This document shows, piece after piece, positions 1 to 12,635 of a stretch of 64,000 bases of DNA. Position 1 is the first letter of the stretch, and each line of letters starts with the position of its first letter. Under the pieces are notes generated by a model. The model was not told the DNA's origin. It was given only the letters and a program-made list of their open reading frames with translations, and did no database searches. A program made the translations under genes and the position numbers. Origin of the DNA: Pyrocephalus nanus. Its lineage: Eukaryota; Chordata; Aves; Passeriformes; Tyrannidae. Location of the stretch: NCBI GenBank assembly GCA_038380795.1, contig CM076261.1, positions 37,411,866 through 37,475,865 on the forward strand. Reading direction: 5' to 3'.

Positions 1-163
1 TGCTTCTCTGCTCACTGGAAGATGCCAAAGAAAAGAGTACAAGAAAGTGAACAAATAGAGCATTTTACAAATTATTAATGTACAGACAGAAAACAAAACA
101 GAACACAGTAGTATTTGTTCATATCTTCAATATCTTTGGTAATTCTGATTTCTTCCCTATCTG

Positions 164-325
164 AAAAAAAAAACAAACAAAAAAACCCAAAACCAAACCA
201 AACCCCAAACTAACCCACCACCAAAAAACTCAGGGAAAAAAAAAAAAAAGAAAGAATAAAAAATCAAACCCAAACAAATAATAATAAAAAACCCCCAAAA
301 CAACCAACCAAGCAAATCAAAGCAA
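164..325. repeat. A-rich low-complexity tract
   Basis: About 160 bp made almost only of A with scattered C, in runs such as AAACAAAC and AACCAAACC, with short A10 to A13 stretches. It is strongly strand-asymmetric. Such tracts arise by slippage or decay of a poly-A tail; no retrotransposon body is recognisable next to it. Confidence 0.8.
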
Positions 326-1274
326 TAAAACTCTCAAAACTAAATAATTTCAAAAATAGAGGATTCAGGGCTCCGAGATAAGGAGATATTTGAAGATAAT
401 GATTATTTTCCTAATCTGTTAGGACAGAGTAGGTTGATATTCCAGACTGAGTTTTCATGGCATTGGAAAGAAGCCATATGGTAGGCAACTATGAAAATAA
501 TTATTAATGGGATGGTAAGCAAGGATTATGTTGGTTGGTTTGTTTTACTGTCTTTTTAAGTGCATGTAGGTTACATCAAATTAAGTGATCAAAGGAAGGT
601 CAAAGGAAATATCTTCTTTTATGTACTTTCTCCCACTCATTCATGACTTTGGAGACCTGTGTCATTCCTTTTCCAATCTCTTTTTTAAAAAATTTCAGTC
701 TATTTACTCTTTCCTTATGTGGATTTATTCCACATTTCTCAGCTTTCTTTTTGTCTTTAGTTCTTTTTCTAATTCTATTTGCTTCCTTTTCCTATAGAGG
801 TTATAACTCACATAGTATTCAAAACAAAGGGTTGTTAGTGCTCTGTGTAGTGGTATCACATATTTTCCTTATTTTTCCTGCCAAATCTTTACACCTCACT
901 TAAATTTTTTAATTTCACAGAACTATAATACACGAACTTGCACCTTCTCTAACTGTTGGATAATTTATTCAGCAGAGCAATGGAGCAGAGGGATGGAGTT
1001 TTTAATGATATACTTATGTATTTTTAACTGTGCAAGCTCCACTATATAGCAATTGAAAGCAATCTTGAACAGTTACAAGGCATTCACTTTCAGCAAATTT
1101 TATTTGCAGTGATAAATGAAAAGTTGAAACTACTCAATCACTTTAGAAAGCTTTCTGGTCTGTTGCCTTTTTTTCAATCAACTATTTCAGCAGTAATTTC
1201 ATGCATATGCTGTGCTGTTGTGTGTATCCATGAGTGCATCTTAATACTTTATTAATATATTAACAGGCAGAGAT

Positions 1275-1296
1275 AGAGAGAGAGAGAGAGAGAGAG
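1275..1296. repeat. (AG)11 microsatellite
   Basis: Eleven uninterrupted AG units, preceded by an interrupted copy (AGAT). A purine dinucleotide repeat, probably length-variable in the population. Confidence 0.95.
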
Positions 1297-2454
1297 CTTG
1301 GCAATTGCCTTTTTTAAATATAAATACATATATAATAGAAATAATACAGAAGCAGTATCATGCCATGGATTTCTATGTTTCAAAATATTAGTATATTTTT
1401 GTTGCTTTAGACAGCTTGGCTATTGATTTCTATCCCATAGCAATGAAGTAGTTACTTTTTAAAACTTGGTAAATTGCAAGTAAAGTGTTTTGAGAGCACT
1501 GCAGGTGGAAAATAAAACCAGCTGTGAGATTATGTTTTAGACATGAATCAAAATAAAAGCTTATGGATGTTGTAAGCTGTGTCTAAGGTTAGCAGAAAAA
1601 GAAACAATGTACAGATAAGACTATGTGGTATTCATAGAAGATATACTGATGGTAAAGCTAATTAATTACCAAACTAACCAAGAATAACTTGGCTTCCAAA
1701 TGAGTTGACCAATAAATAAATCAAACTGCATAGCATAAACATGCTTCTTGATGGTTTGTAATTAACTTTCCCTTAAGAAGTTTTGGAATGATCATGCCTA
1801 TAATTCTTTTCTGATTTTAAACCCTCCATGATGTCAACAGTTCCACTTGAACATTTTATATTACTAGGAACCTGTAATGACCAATGACACAGTGCAGATG
1901 ATAGGGCTAGAAATTCAGTACAATAGAAATGAGGTTTGTGACAATGAAAAAGAAAAAAAAGCAAATGGCAATTAAAATGCAGTTGTAAATATCTGTGTTG
2001 AAATTGCTTCGTTTACTGCAAGTGAGAGATGGAAATCAAAAACTTGTGATTCATTAGAAGAAATTGATGGGTCAAAATAAATTTTTCTGAGGCAACTTTT
2101 GAAATCATTGATATTTTCTGCCAAAAAAAAAAAAACTGAAACAAAATTATTTATCTTATTATTTAATATATTAATTTTGGGACTCTTGTTAAAGGATTTC
2201 AAAGAGATTTTTGACTGTTGAGTTTTTTATTCCCTCATTTATAATTCTGTACACAATATTGCTTTGACTTTTAAAGTTTTGCTTGATCTAGAGATAAAAA
2301 CAGCTATATTGTACTTCCAATATCAGAATTGGAAAATTTCCTATGAATTTTTTGTTTGTTTGTTTTATTTTGCTTCCAAACACTGTTACAGATTATTCCT
2401 ACAGAAAAAAAAGATGAGAAGATGCTATGGAAAGTATAGTGAAGAAAGAAATTA

Positions 2455-2482
2455 TCATCTATTCTATGATTCTGTGATCTAT
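2455..2482 (+). mobile_element. Possible CR1 3'-terminal repeat remnant
   Basis: Two adjacent 8-mers, ATTCTATG and ATTCTGTG, match the ATTCTRTG units that end avian CR1 elements. The sequence upstream does not show the expected CR1 3' region, so this is either a very short or decayed insertion or a chance match. Confidence 0.25.
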
Positions 2483-4648
2483 TTCCACCATTTTTCATCT
2501 ATCACCACTGTGAGAAAGGAATTATGATTATGTAGGGGAGGTCAGCAAGAGCATAGGACTTGCACTAGAGAAGAATCTTTCCAAGATGTATTTAATTTTG
2601 TATTAAGACAAGGGGAATGGGTCGTTATGATTTTTATTCCCAGAGACTCAAGCACTGCAAAAACAGGAGGACACCTGTGGCATCAGGTACCAAGCAAGAT
2701 GAGAATGCTGGGCTTCTTCACAAATTTATATGAGGGACAGTGAAGACTTTCATGCCCACCTCAGTTACAGAATGAGTGACATGGCCTGAGAGAGAGGTGT
2801 GCACAAAAACTGTCAAGTTTCAGGCAGAAAGTCATGAAAAAAATAGAAACCTGAGCAATTGTTTGGCATCCTAAAGAAAGCTTTTCCTCCAAATCCATTT
2901 CCTCTGCCACATTTATGGGAACTAGCAATGTTCTTTTGGCTTGGCCAGATATCTATTCATCATTAATAAAAATGTTGTGTATATTTTTTAGTGTGAAATA
3001 TTTTTTTAATTCTAGGTAGAATATTTTGCTACAGAAAAACTTTTCAGTTTTTTTTCTCATTCCTCACATCATAACACCTCTTTTAAAAGGTTTGCTTCCA
3101 TCTGTTCTGAACAGTTGGTTCCAAGTAGATAACAATTACACTGATTTTTAGTTTCTTTTTATTTTGGTGATGCAGTGTTTTTAATTTCATTTTCAAGTAA
3201 AAAAACATTAAAATACAATTGTGTTTAGGAAAAATTATTACAGGTAATTGCTTCTAGCACTGCATTCCAGATTTTAAAGCCATCTTTTAAAAAATGTCAC
3301 TCATAAATCTGACCATTTCCAAATATGGGTAGATTGAGATTGCTTCTTTTCACTTTGTTTGATAATAGTTTAATTCCCCAGTGCACAAGAATATTAAAAT
3401 AATAATTCCAAACAATGAACGTCAGCTTAATTCTTTTTTTACCTGCTGCTCTGGGGTTTGGTTTGGTTTATTTTTTGTTTCAGCACCAGGAGATAATTAT
3501 TCTCTATCACGTAGCATGGATGTCACTCAGTGAGATGTTCTCCACTACTGCCAAGTTGTGGTTTTACAGCTGTTTCTAGCAGCTCTGTCTTTCAACTATG
3601 TTGTAGGTTTGGTTTTGATCTTTTAAGTCCATCAAACCAGATATCTGAAAATTCTCGACTGCAAGTTTTCAAAAATCAACATCTTTGTTTTTCTGTTCTT
3701 CCCCCATTGTTTATTTACCTTTCTCATCCCTCTGCAAAGTTCTATCACATTTCTCTAAGAGGATCTGGATATTAACAATTACCTCTAAAAAAGCAGCCAC
3801 AAGAGCAAATAGAAGCCCCACCAACTCCAAAAGATACTGTTTGTTTGACAAGTTTTCAAAAAATAAAATAGATTATGGGTTTTGCTCTATAGTGAAGCAG
3901 TGTTATTCACTGATTTTATGTCTGCCTAGAGGATTAGTTATAGAGTAGTCAAGCCTCATATAGAGAAAAACCTCTGGAATTACAAGATTTCCCTCACACT
4001 CTTCGTATGCTCAAAACAAAGAGATATTATACACTACACAAGAAAACCCCAGTATGTGTCTTGTTAACATAAATGAGACTGAGCAGTCTGGTGCAAATTC
4101 AGAAGTAGTACATAATAATATGAACTAAGCTCATATTTGCCTATATTCCCTTCACAATTCTCTCTACTTCATAGCTTTGAGAGTAAGCGCACTTAATATG
4201 TGTACTGAAAGCAACATGGCATTAAATCTGTCATAGCTTGGCTGCTAGTGACTTTGGTATTGCATATTTACCTGCAGTTTTATAGGATGGGGAGTAATGA
4301 GTGCAGTAGCTTGCATGCAGCCAGGAAGCATGGGTCAATTATTTGAATGCTGCAAATAGATCTAAAACTCAGGTTTTGTACAGTATCAAAAACATATAAG
4401 CAATAATTATAAATATCTAATTCACTGTAGGAACAGAGGAGGGAATAGGCTATTCTATTTTCTTGCTATGAGTTCATCTAGAATGGAAAACACATTTTTA
4501 GTCAGTGTTCTATTTGGTAACAGTCTCTACTTGGATAGCTACCAATATATTAGCTCTTCTCCGATGCAACTGTTGTTTTGCTTTCCACTTTTTCCATGGT
4601 AGGAATTAACAATCAGTTTAAATGCATTATGAATATCAGTTGAATCTT

Positions 4649-4663
4649 AAAAAAAAAAAAAAA
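4649..4663. repeat. Poly-A run (A15)
   Basis: Fifteen consecutive A residues inside AT-rich unique sequence. No retrotransposon body is recognisable upstream. Confidence 0.9.
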
Positions 4664-4754
4664 CAACAGATAGAAATAAATATAAAAGCAATTTCACTTC
4701 CACTGGGTTATCAAGTAGAGTTTTTTCCTTCAATACCCAGATATTTGGAAAATC

Positions 4755-4782
4755 AATTCCTAAATTACAATTCCTAAATTAC
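4755..4782. repeat. 14-bp perfect tandem duplication
   Basis: The unit AATTCCTAAATTAC is present twice with no spacer and no mismatch. Perfect identity suggests a fairly recent small duplication by slippage or microhomology. Confidence 0.95.
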
Positions 4783-5970
4783 AAGACCTCCATTTTCTAT
4801 TAGACATCCTAGTATCATTAAGTGTAACTTTGGCACATCCTATAAAGAGTTTCAGATCAGTTCTAACCAGTCAAAGGAAGAGACAGGTTATTCTACTTTA
4901 GCTGAGCTTTAAAGTGTATGGGATTTCACTGAAGCTAGTTAAAATTCTCCTTGCTGGTGCAGGGCTAGTACAGCATTGGGAATTTACTCTTCCTGGGACT
5001 CAGTAATGAAATGAGACTTTTGAATTTCCTGGGAAACAAATTGGAAATTCAGATAGTGTGGTTTATGGTGAACATGGAAAGGTCTATTGGGCTCAGAGCA
5101 CTGAAGCTAGAGAGTGAAAATCTAGCGTTCTAAAGTTTGGGAGGGTAGGAACAGAGAAGAAAAAAGTAGAAATAATTTAAAAAAAGAAAGAGAGAAAATT
5201 AAATAAGATACAAAAAGGTAATAGGGTTCTCATACAGGCTTCATGAGTTTTAAATAAATGTCATAACAACTTAAAAATTCATACGGCTCTAATCCAATGC
5301 AAATTACACTTGTGAAGCTGTGAACTGAATCAGACATAGATTATTAACAGGAACCCACAAAAAATATTCTCTATCTTATTCCCTAAGTTTCTGATATAAA
5401 AATCTGAACAAATTTCTTGAGAGTATATGTCCAGCTCAACGATCAAACACTGGATATGCCATGCTTTTGGTAAACACACTGTGTGTATTTACTGTGTCTT
5501 TTATAAAGCATGTATTGGAAAAAAAGGGAGCAAATCAAGGAAACTGCCTTGTTTTTGCAACATGCATATTACCATGTTAATGTAAGATGATATTTTTTAT
5601 TGCCTGCTTTTTCAGAATATAGATTATACTGTTCTCGAAAGCAGTACATTTGGAGGAATATTATATGCAAGGGTCCTGATCCAGTTTACAGCTACATCCA
5701 TGTAGTACTTCTTGCAGAATTATTAATCAGGTATTATATAGAGATCATAAAAGTAATAAATATAATTTAGATAGTTTCCTCTGTAAATATATAAATAAAT
5801 GAAAGATACCAGTTTGAACATGGGAAATATTCTGAAGGAGAGACTGTTGATTTCACTTGTAAAATAAAAGGCTTATACATGTAAACATATAACCTAGGGG
5901 ACAACTTAAAAGCAAACTTGGTTTTGCAAACTGTAGCTTTTCAAGAAGAACTAGGAAATTGCAATAACTC

Positions 5971-6011
5971 CTTTTTTTTTTTTTTTTCCTTTACTTACCC
6001 CCCCCTCCCCC
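5971..6011. repeat. Pyrimidine tract (T16 then C-rich)
   Basis: A T16 run is followed by a short mixed segment and then a C-rich run broken by one T. Apart from two A residues in the middle the strand is all pyrimidine. It is not followed by AG and an exon-like frame, so a splice acceptor is unlikely. Confidence 0.85.
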
Positions 6012-9000
6012 GAATGACCAAAACAATCTTGCTAGGAAAAAACAACAACAATAAGCACCCTCCCTCCTCCTTCCCCTGCAAACTCCCAAGAAACCCTTTG
6101 AATGATAAGCAGAGCTGTTACAAGATATGGGGCCAGTGTACATCCTCAGAAGAGTTTTGGTCAGTTATCCCACAGCATTTTCCTTCTAACTTTTGAAGGT
6201 GGGTTTGCTCATGAACCTGTTTCTGCACTGCCACAAAAACATATTTTTTCCTCAAAGGATGAAGTAGTGTAGAAAAATGTGTAAACAATGAAGAGCTTGC
6301 ATATTCAGTCACTCAGCTCTCAAATTAACTCTAACTTTGATTATTTTGCAGCATGAATTTTTTTTTTTCATGTTGCACATTGTATAATCTTCAAAATGGT
6401 AGGAATTTCAGTTCAAATATCACCTTGAGAACAAGATGATTATCCAAACTATTTACACTTCTTGATGTGGAACTTAAATCTCACAAGAACAGAGAGACTA
6501 ACGAAATTTCTGGGGCTTTTTTCTCAGAGGTCATATATACCACTATAACACTTTATCATTATATTTGATATTTCTATTCCACTTGGATCAGAAATTATAG
6601 AGGAAAATACAAATTAAATCTTATGCAAAAGGAAAAAGCAAAAAATAACCCTAGCTTTTTACAGCATCAAAGGAAATCTCATCAAGTTCAGGTAATTCTC
6701 ATTTTTATTGGAGCTGTTTAATTATTTTTTCTCAAGCAGAGCATTACAGTTTCTTACATTCTGTAATAACTTATGACATGTTTTAAGAGCTGTAAAAAAT
6801 TATATCAGGAACTTTGAAAAATGTTTACAAAGAAGTTGCCTGGCAAGTCTCTTGGAAAATCAGAAAAGATCCAGGTACTGAGATGTCTTGAAAAAGAAAA
6901 AAGTGTTACATCAAAATTTCTAAAACTTATAGAAGCTTAAAAAAAAAGAAAATAAATGAATGAAAAAAGAATGATGAAGCATCCGGAAAAATTTAATTTG
7001 GCACCTGTGAAAAGTAAATTTTATTAAAATTTAAATAATATACAAATTTTGAGGTTTCAAAACTTAAATAAGAGCAAAAAACATGTTTCTGTATTTCATG
7101 TGGGAAAAAGTGTAATATTAGATCAACTGAAATTTACTGGTTTTCTTATCTTAATCTTTTCATTATTACTGTTTTGAAATAGCTTGATACAAATACAGAA
7201 AAATGATAAAAAAGGTAATTTTACTAGCTCTCAAAAAAAAAATTTTCTTCATGTTCAAAAGACTGTTAGAGAAGCCAATTTATCCATATATTTTAATACT
7301 GATAGAACTGGAGTTTTAGATGAAAAATGGTTTAGTCATATCTTTTCTGATACAACTGCATATGACTCTTCTGATATGTTAAACTTACTAATTCTAACAG
7401 AAAAAACTCAATGTTGCAAATAGTTTTGAATTATTTTTGAGCTTTCAGATGAAGTCTGGTGGAAGTTGTATTGAACCTTACCAAAATTTTGAAAGATTAT
7501 ATTTTTAACTTAAAATGGCATCCTTACTTTTATGGCATTTGGCTTTTCCTGATATTTTCATTTAGTGAGTAAAGCCCAAACTGATGTGTACTATATTTTG
7601 TAAAGACACTTAAGTTATTTGGTGTAGCAGTCAGAAGCAGAATGGAATTGGCTTTATCTCTTGGAAAATTCTTGATTTCATTTGTGACTCTTAGTTACTT
7701 GCAACTTTCCAGCTGCCACCTTGGCTATACTTAGTGACTTATTTAATCACATACTTAACTGGCAAGCAGTGGGATGAGGGAAGGTGCCTAACTGTATGCT
7801 TAGGGACTTGGTGGATTGAGATCTGGTTTATATTGAAAATATGCAATCAAATGTCATCATTACATCAAGACTCTGTTCTTACAGCAAAAAAAAATATTTA
7901 GTCTACTAACCACATGCTATGTGGGAACAATCCTGTAGCTCCTATTTTAAAAAGAAATGTTGATTGTCAAGTTAGAAACTGCAGTCAGATATCTCCAGTT
8001 GGAGTTTGTTAATATAGTTTTGAAGGCAAGTCAGTATAAGTTGAATTAAAGAGTAAAGCAAAAAAGTGAGGATGAGAAATCGACAGGAAAAATCTAAGGG
8101 GGAATGACATACTTATATGGACAGGGTTTTGTTGCTTTTCTTGAAACATCTAGTCTTGCTTCAGGAAGGTCTGATTCATTAAAAGCAGACAGTATTTCAC
8201 TGATTACATAATAGCACTGTATCTTTTAGGGTCTTTAAGAAACAGAAATCTGATAGTGAGTTTCTTATTATCCTCTACTATGATGGACAGGTGCATCAGA
8301 TCTAATTCTGAAGATGGACAGAAAGTTAATAGAGATAATAAAAATATTTTTTTCCATTTTTCATTGGACTTAGAATGTAAGTAGATAAACAGAGAATAAG
8401 ACAAAATTAGATAGCTGTATTTGCATACCAACTACTCCACAAATGTATCCTGTATCTTTCAAGGGAAAAATAGTAACATGGAACTATAATGTGTTTATTT
8501 TTCAAAATTATTAATGATAAACTTTAAAAAGCTAAATCTACAAACTCATTTCTATTGTTTTAAATGTAAGTAAACACGTACTTTAAAATTGCACACATTA
8601 TGAAATGCAGTATTGTATTCATTTGTTCTGTATTTATTTAATTTACTTAAGAAAAAAATATTTGCTCTGACCTCTAATCTTTAGATTAAAGATCAAAAAT
8701 GTTGAAAGTAAGTATGTTGAGAAAATACCTAGAAAATTAGGTTAAACTTAAAAGGAAAACTGGTTATGTTAAGAATTTCCTGTTAGTAGTGGGCATTTTA
8801 TTAGTTCTTTCTCACTCTATTTTATACTCTCTCCCTTGCTATTTTCTAATTAATTATCTATCCATTTGCCCTTTAAGAGAGAGACATTAATTTCCATATT
8901 CTTCCTAAAGCATAGCTGGTAGCTAGTTTTCTTTTACTTAACTTACATCCCAAATACATCTCTTGTAATTGAGGATGGTGCTATAACAGACATTTCATGA

Positions 9001-9197
9001 TAATATTTACACAAAAAGAACAAATACATTTCAAGGCAAGAGACATAATTATAATCATTTATTGAATATCTTACTTCCAGTAAGATTGCCTTAGTAAACC
9101 CCATAAAAGCTTGTAGTAGTACATGTGAAGGATAAAAATGTTTGATCAGTTAATAATATGTTATGGTGTCAAATTTCCAAGATAATGATTGTCCAGT

Positions 9198-9525
9198 TAT
9201 AGAATAGAACCATAGACTACGCTGCGTTGGAAGGGACCCACCAGGATCATGGAGCCCAACTCCTGGCCCTACACAGGACACCTTGAGTCACATCATGTAC
9301 CTTGGAGAGTTGTCCAAATGCTTCTTGAATGCTGTGAAGCTTGGTGTTGTGATCACTTCCCTGGGCAGCCTGTTCCAGTGCTCAGCCACCCTCTGGGTGA
9401 AAAACCGTTTCTTAATATCCAATCTAAACCTCCCCTGACACAACTTAATGCCACTTCCTTGAGTCCTGTCCTGGTCACAAGAATGAAGAGATCAGTAACT
9501 GCCCCTCTGCTTTTCCTCATTAGAA
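9198..9525 (-). mobile_element. CR1 LINE, truncated 3' end
   Basis: Non-LTR retrotransposon of the avian CR1 family, lying on the minus strand. On the plus strand it begins with degenerate CATAGAAT-type units (the complement of the CR1 3'-terminal 8-mer) followed by TTGGAAGGGACC. It continues through the familiar region around GGGCAGCCTGTTCCAGTGCT and the stretch ending near CTGCCCCTCTGCTTTTCCTC. About 330 bp remain, all from the 3' end, which is the usual 5' truncation for CR1. Many substitutions mark an old, inactive copy. The 142-codon frame that begins at 9249 is a by-product of this repeat. Confidence 0.93.
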
Positions 9526-12019
9526 TGCTCAAGACTGGAATTTACATTTCTTTAATAGACGAAACTCTTAACAGTAAAACACAGGTGGCAAAAAAAAAAT
9601 TTAAAAAAAAGAATTTTTACATGACATTATGTTTAAGAAAACAGTGGTGTATTGCTGCGATAATTGTTAACATTTAGAGGATTCAGTTGCTATTTAATAT
9701 ATCCATAAATTTCTGTTATCATTAAATTGTAGTAATTTATAAACTTGTATTTCTGTTTATACTTTTCATTTCAGCTGGGCTACACTTCTTCATAGAACTG
9801 TAGATCCAGGACACTAAGAGTGTTAGGTTGTTTTATCTGGTGAATGACATAAGATGAAACATGCTATTTCTGTAATCTTGTGAATGTCAGGGCAAGGCCA
9901 ACCAGCTGTGGCTAGTAATAGACTCTGTTTGGTATGTAAATTAACATTTCTGAAGATCTAGTCGACCATTGAGTCTTTCACCTTGCCTTTATTTGCCACT
10001 TTCTGCTGAAAGGTTCCAAATATATAGGAATTATTATAATTTTGTTCCCTTTTAATACTAGTGAATGGGTCTGCAGCTTGGGGGCAGAAGTATAACATGG
10101 ATAGTCCAGACAGCCAGCCTGAGTTGTATCATTCTTTTAGGCTGAGCTGGTGAATTGACACAACTTCATACCTTTATAATGTTATATGACACAGGACCAC
10201 CCACGTTACATATGCTGCATAAGGATTGACAGAGGAGCCGTTCCAGCTGTATACACAATTCCCTTATCAGGGAGTATTCCTTAACTTAGAGCAGAAAACT
10301 GCACATTGCTCTGGTCCTTTGATCAAAGCTAACTGTTCTGGGGTTGAGGCCTCATCCCACAGATTGAACAAATTATTTACTGGAGAGATTTTCTTTCCAT
10401 TGTATTTTAACCTCTACATAATGACAAAGACATTAACCGAGCTTTTTTTCACAGCACATAATGTTAAACAAAAGTATAAGCATTTTAAGATTCAGTGTTG
10501 AAAATATTTCAAAAGATAATAATAATAATACACTTCTATATAAAATACTGCAGAAGTTGACAGAGTGTAAGATGGGGAAAGAAAGGAAGTTATTTGAATC
10601 CATTACTCCTCTTTTCAAACACCTGATGTTGCACTTCCTGGGCTTGATAGAGTTGGTGATTTTTTTCCCCTCGTATATCTAATTGTTGCATGATTACAAG
10701 CATACATTTTCAAAATATAGTTGTGTATTTTATGTTTTTTGGTGATAAACTTGGGTAAAAAAATTCTTTAAAGAAAAAAAAAGAATTCCTACCCGGACTC
10801 TGAGTCAGGACTACTCTTTCCTTCCACATTTACTGTTTGTCATCCCTCTGTTTTTTCCCCTTGTAGCTGTTTGTGGGGCTGTGCTGCAAAGGAGATCACT
10901 AAAATGTACCAAATTAAAAGTAAATCCACAGATGTTTTTGATAGTGTGTTTGTGTTTGTGTGTGCATGTGTGTGTGCAAGTTCCACAAAATCATTTCAGT
11001 GACTGTATTTGAAGAGTGCTCTACAAGCTGCTGTATTGGGAAAACTGTGTGGGTGGCATTCTGGAGTGCAGATTGAAGTGACAGAGTGTTGGCAAAGACA
11101 GCTTAAGGTAGTTCCACTGAAGAAAATATAAACCTGTCCCACTGGTTATGGGCATGAAATGTGGACTGTCCCTCATATTTTATTTGCAATTCTACTCATG
11201 TTAAAATTTTTTGAAATATATCTCCTAGAATTTAGCCTTAGTTTGCAGCCAGATTAGCTGTATGTTTATCCATCTGACTGTCTAGCATTTTCAGTTTTAT
11301 GATGCTCAGTTTAATAAAATATTTTTCTAGGTTCAGTCTAATTTAGACATATCATTAAAGTAATAGATAAGATGTTATAAATCTCCATATAAATTTGAAT
11401 TTCATGGGGGGAAATTATTTACATTTTCCATCAGCTTGAAATCTTCTTTGACTCATAGGCAGAATGTTGATGGTTAAAATACTGAATTAACGTGGGTGCT
11501 CATTGCTGTTGTTTTGCTTTTCCATTCTTAAACATGATTAGGAGGGTTTAATGGATAGTGCTTCATTCTTTAGTCATTTTAATTAATCCACTGTTCCTGA
11601 ACTTAGCAAGTGCTGACAGCCACTTCTTCCTGTCTTGTACTGTCTGGGACCTTGCTACACCCTGATGCTTCACCCTGTCTGATGCTGACTGATGGGCTAT
11701 TGCACCTGACTGCTACCAGCCTGATACTGTATGACACCATCCTTTGGATCCATGCTGCTGACTGTGGCTTTGCCATCCTGATCCTCCTCAGATCCTGCAC
11801 TTCTTGCCACCTACACTGGTCACTCCATATATAGGACAGATGAACTGTGATACACTTCCAGCATAGCAAGTCAACACAGTCGCACATAGAGTGTATGCCT
11901 GTGGTGTCGCTGCTGTGTCCTGATCTGGTCTGCATCATTAGAAGTCAGTGCCTAATATTATTATATAATATTTACTCATTGGATAGCAGATATACATGTA
12001 TTAATTTACATATCCATAG
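9526..12019. other. Non-coding stretch between CR1 and solo LTR
   Basis: Unique AT-rich sequence with a TG-rich microsatellite near 10.95 kb. Open frames near 10.2-10.7 kb and 11.6-12.0 kb stay under about 111 codons, occur on both strands over the same DNA, and resemble nothing known. I see no gene and no RNA gene. Confidence 0.6.
10944..10977. repeat. Imperfect (TG)n microsatellite
   Basis: TG/GT dinucleotides interrupted by TTT and CA, about 34 bp. Alternating purine-pyrimidine sequence of this length is weak Z-DNA-forming material; no further function is implied. Confidence 0.85.
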
Positions 12020-12024
12020 CATGT
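12020..12024. repeat. Target-site duplication, left copy (CATGT)
   Basis: The five bases directly before the LTR, CATGT, are repeated directly after it at 12631-12635. A 5-bp duplication is typical of ERVL (class III) integrases, and it proves the ends of the insertion. Confidence 0.88.
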
Positions 12025-12630
12025 TGTGATGGTTCGGACCTGGCTCCCTGCCAAATGCCCGAACTCACAGTAGCAACCCCTTCCCCCTTCCTTTTTCCCT
12101 TAGGGCAAAGAAAAAAACTATAAAAATTGAAGAACATGAAACCAATTGAATTATATGAAAATATATATTTTTTACATATATAACAGTGATATACAATTAA
12201 AATACTATGTACACAGCAAAAGGATTCCAAAACACCCCCCAAAGGAAGAGGGAAAAGGGAAAAAGGGACAAAAAGGGACAAAAACAGAACAGATATGCCC
12301 AATCAAACCCAAGAACTAGCAAAATAAAGAACTAGCAAAACAAATTTCACCACCTCCCTCAGAGAAACAAGATCGCCAGACATGGCCAGCACTCTCCTAA
12401 CCCCCACGTGGCAGACCAGCGGTCGCTACAGGCCTCAGCCTCTGGATAAGTGAGATCAACGCAAGAACCCACTGCTCCTGAACCTCACCGGAAGAGAAGA
12501 GAGAGGCCTCTGATCTCCAACTTATTTATACTTTGGTTAACATAAAATTCGTATGGAATACTGGGAACATGGCCACTTCTTTGGTTACGAGACGATGGTT
12601 ACCAGGAAGGCCTAGACTAAAACTATCACA
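12025..12630. mobile_element. Solo LTR of an avian ERVL-like endogenous retrovirus
   Basis: A 606-bp element that begins TGTGATGGTT and ends AACTATCACA. It is thus bounded by TG...CA with a 10-bp inverted terminal repeat carrying one mismatch. Exact 5-bp duplications flank it. No primer-binding site or internal gag/pol sequence follows inside the duplications, so this is a solo LTR left by recombination between the two LTRs of a provirus. The opening resembles the common avian ERVL-type LTRs that start TGTGATGGTT followed by a CCTGGCT/GCCA motif; I name the group by resemblance only. Orientation is unclear. The plus strand has a TATAAAAA box (12119-12126) and AATAAA (12323-12328), while the minus strand has TATAAATA (12523-12530). 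A near-duplicate of AAGAACTAGCAAAA occurs around 12311-12340. There is no coding capacity. Confidence 0.88.
12119..12126 (+). promoter_or_regulatory. TATA-like box within the LTR
   Basis: TATAAAAA lies 95 bp inside the left LTR end. If the LTR is read on the plus strand this fits a U3 core promoter with a short U3. A competing TATAAATA sits on the minus strand at 12523-12530, so which one was used is undecided. Confidence 0.35.
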
Positions 12631-12635
12631 CATGT
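12631..12635. repeat. Target-site duplication, right copy (CATGT)
   Basis: Exact copy of the 5 bp before the LTR. No mismatch has built up, which is uninformative on age for so short a sequence. Confidence 0.88.

Larger units (their letters stand above)
1..9197. other. AT-rich non-coding stretch, no gene found
   Basis: Apart from the simple repeats listed separately, I see no gene here. Open frames are short (under about 95 codons), rich in Phe, Ser, Leu, Lys and Asn as expected from AT-rich DNA, and show no recognisable motif. I saw no exon with flanking splice signals, and no tRNA-like or snRNA-like sequence. Very old, unrecognisable transposon remains are possible. The negative call is by eye only. 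Confidence 0.6.

Noticed and set aside
5971..6011. Pyrimidine tract as a splice acceptor
   Set aside because: No AG at a suitable distance is followed by an exon-like frame with a donor site.
9249..9677. 142-codon plus-strand frame
   Set aside because: Its first two thirds lie antisense in a CR1 3' end, and the rest runs into A-rich sequence. It is a repeat by-product, not a gene.
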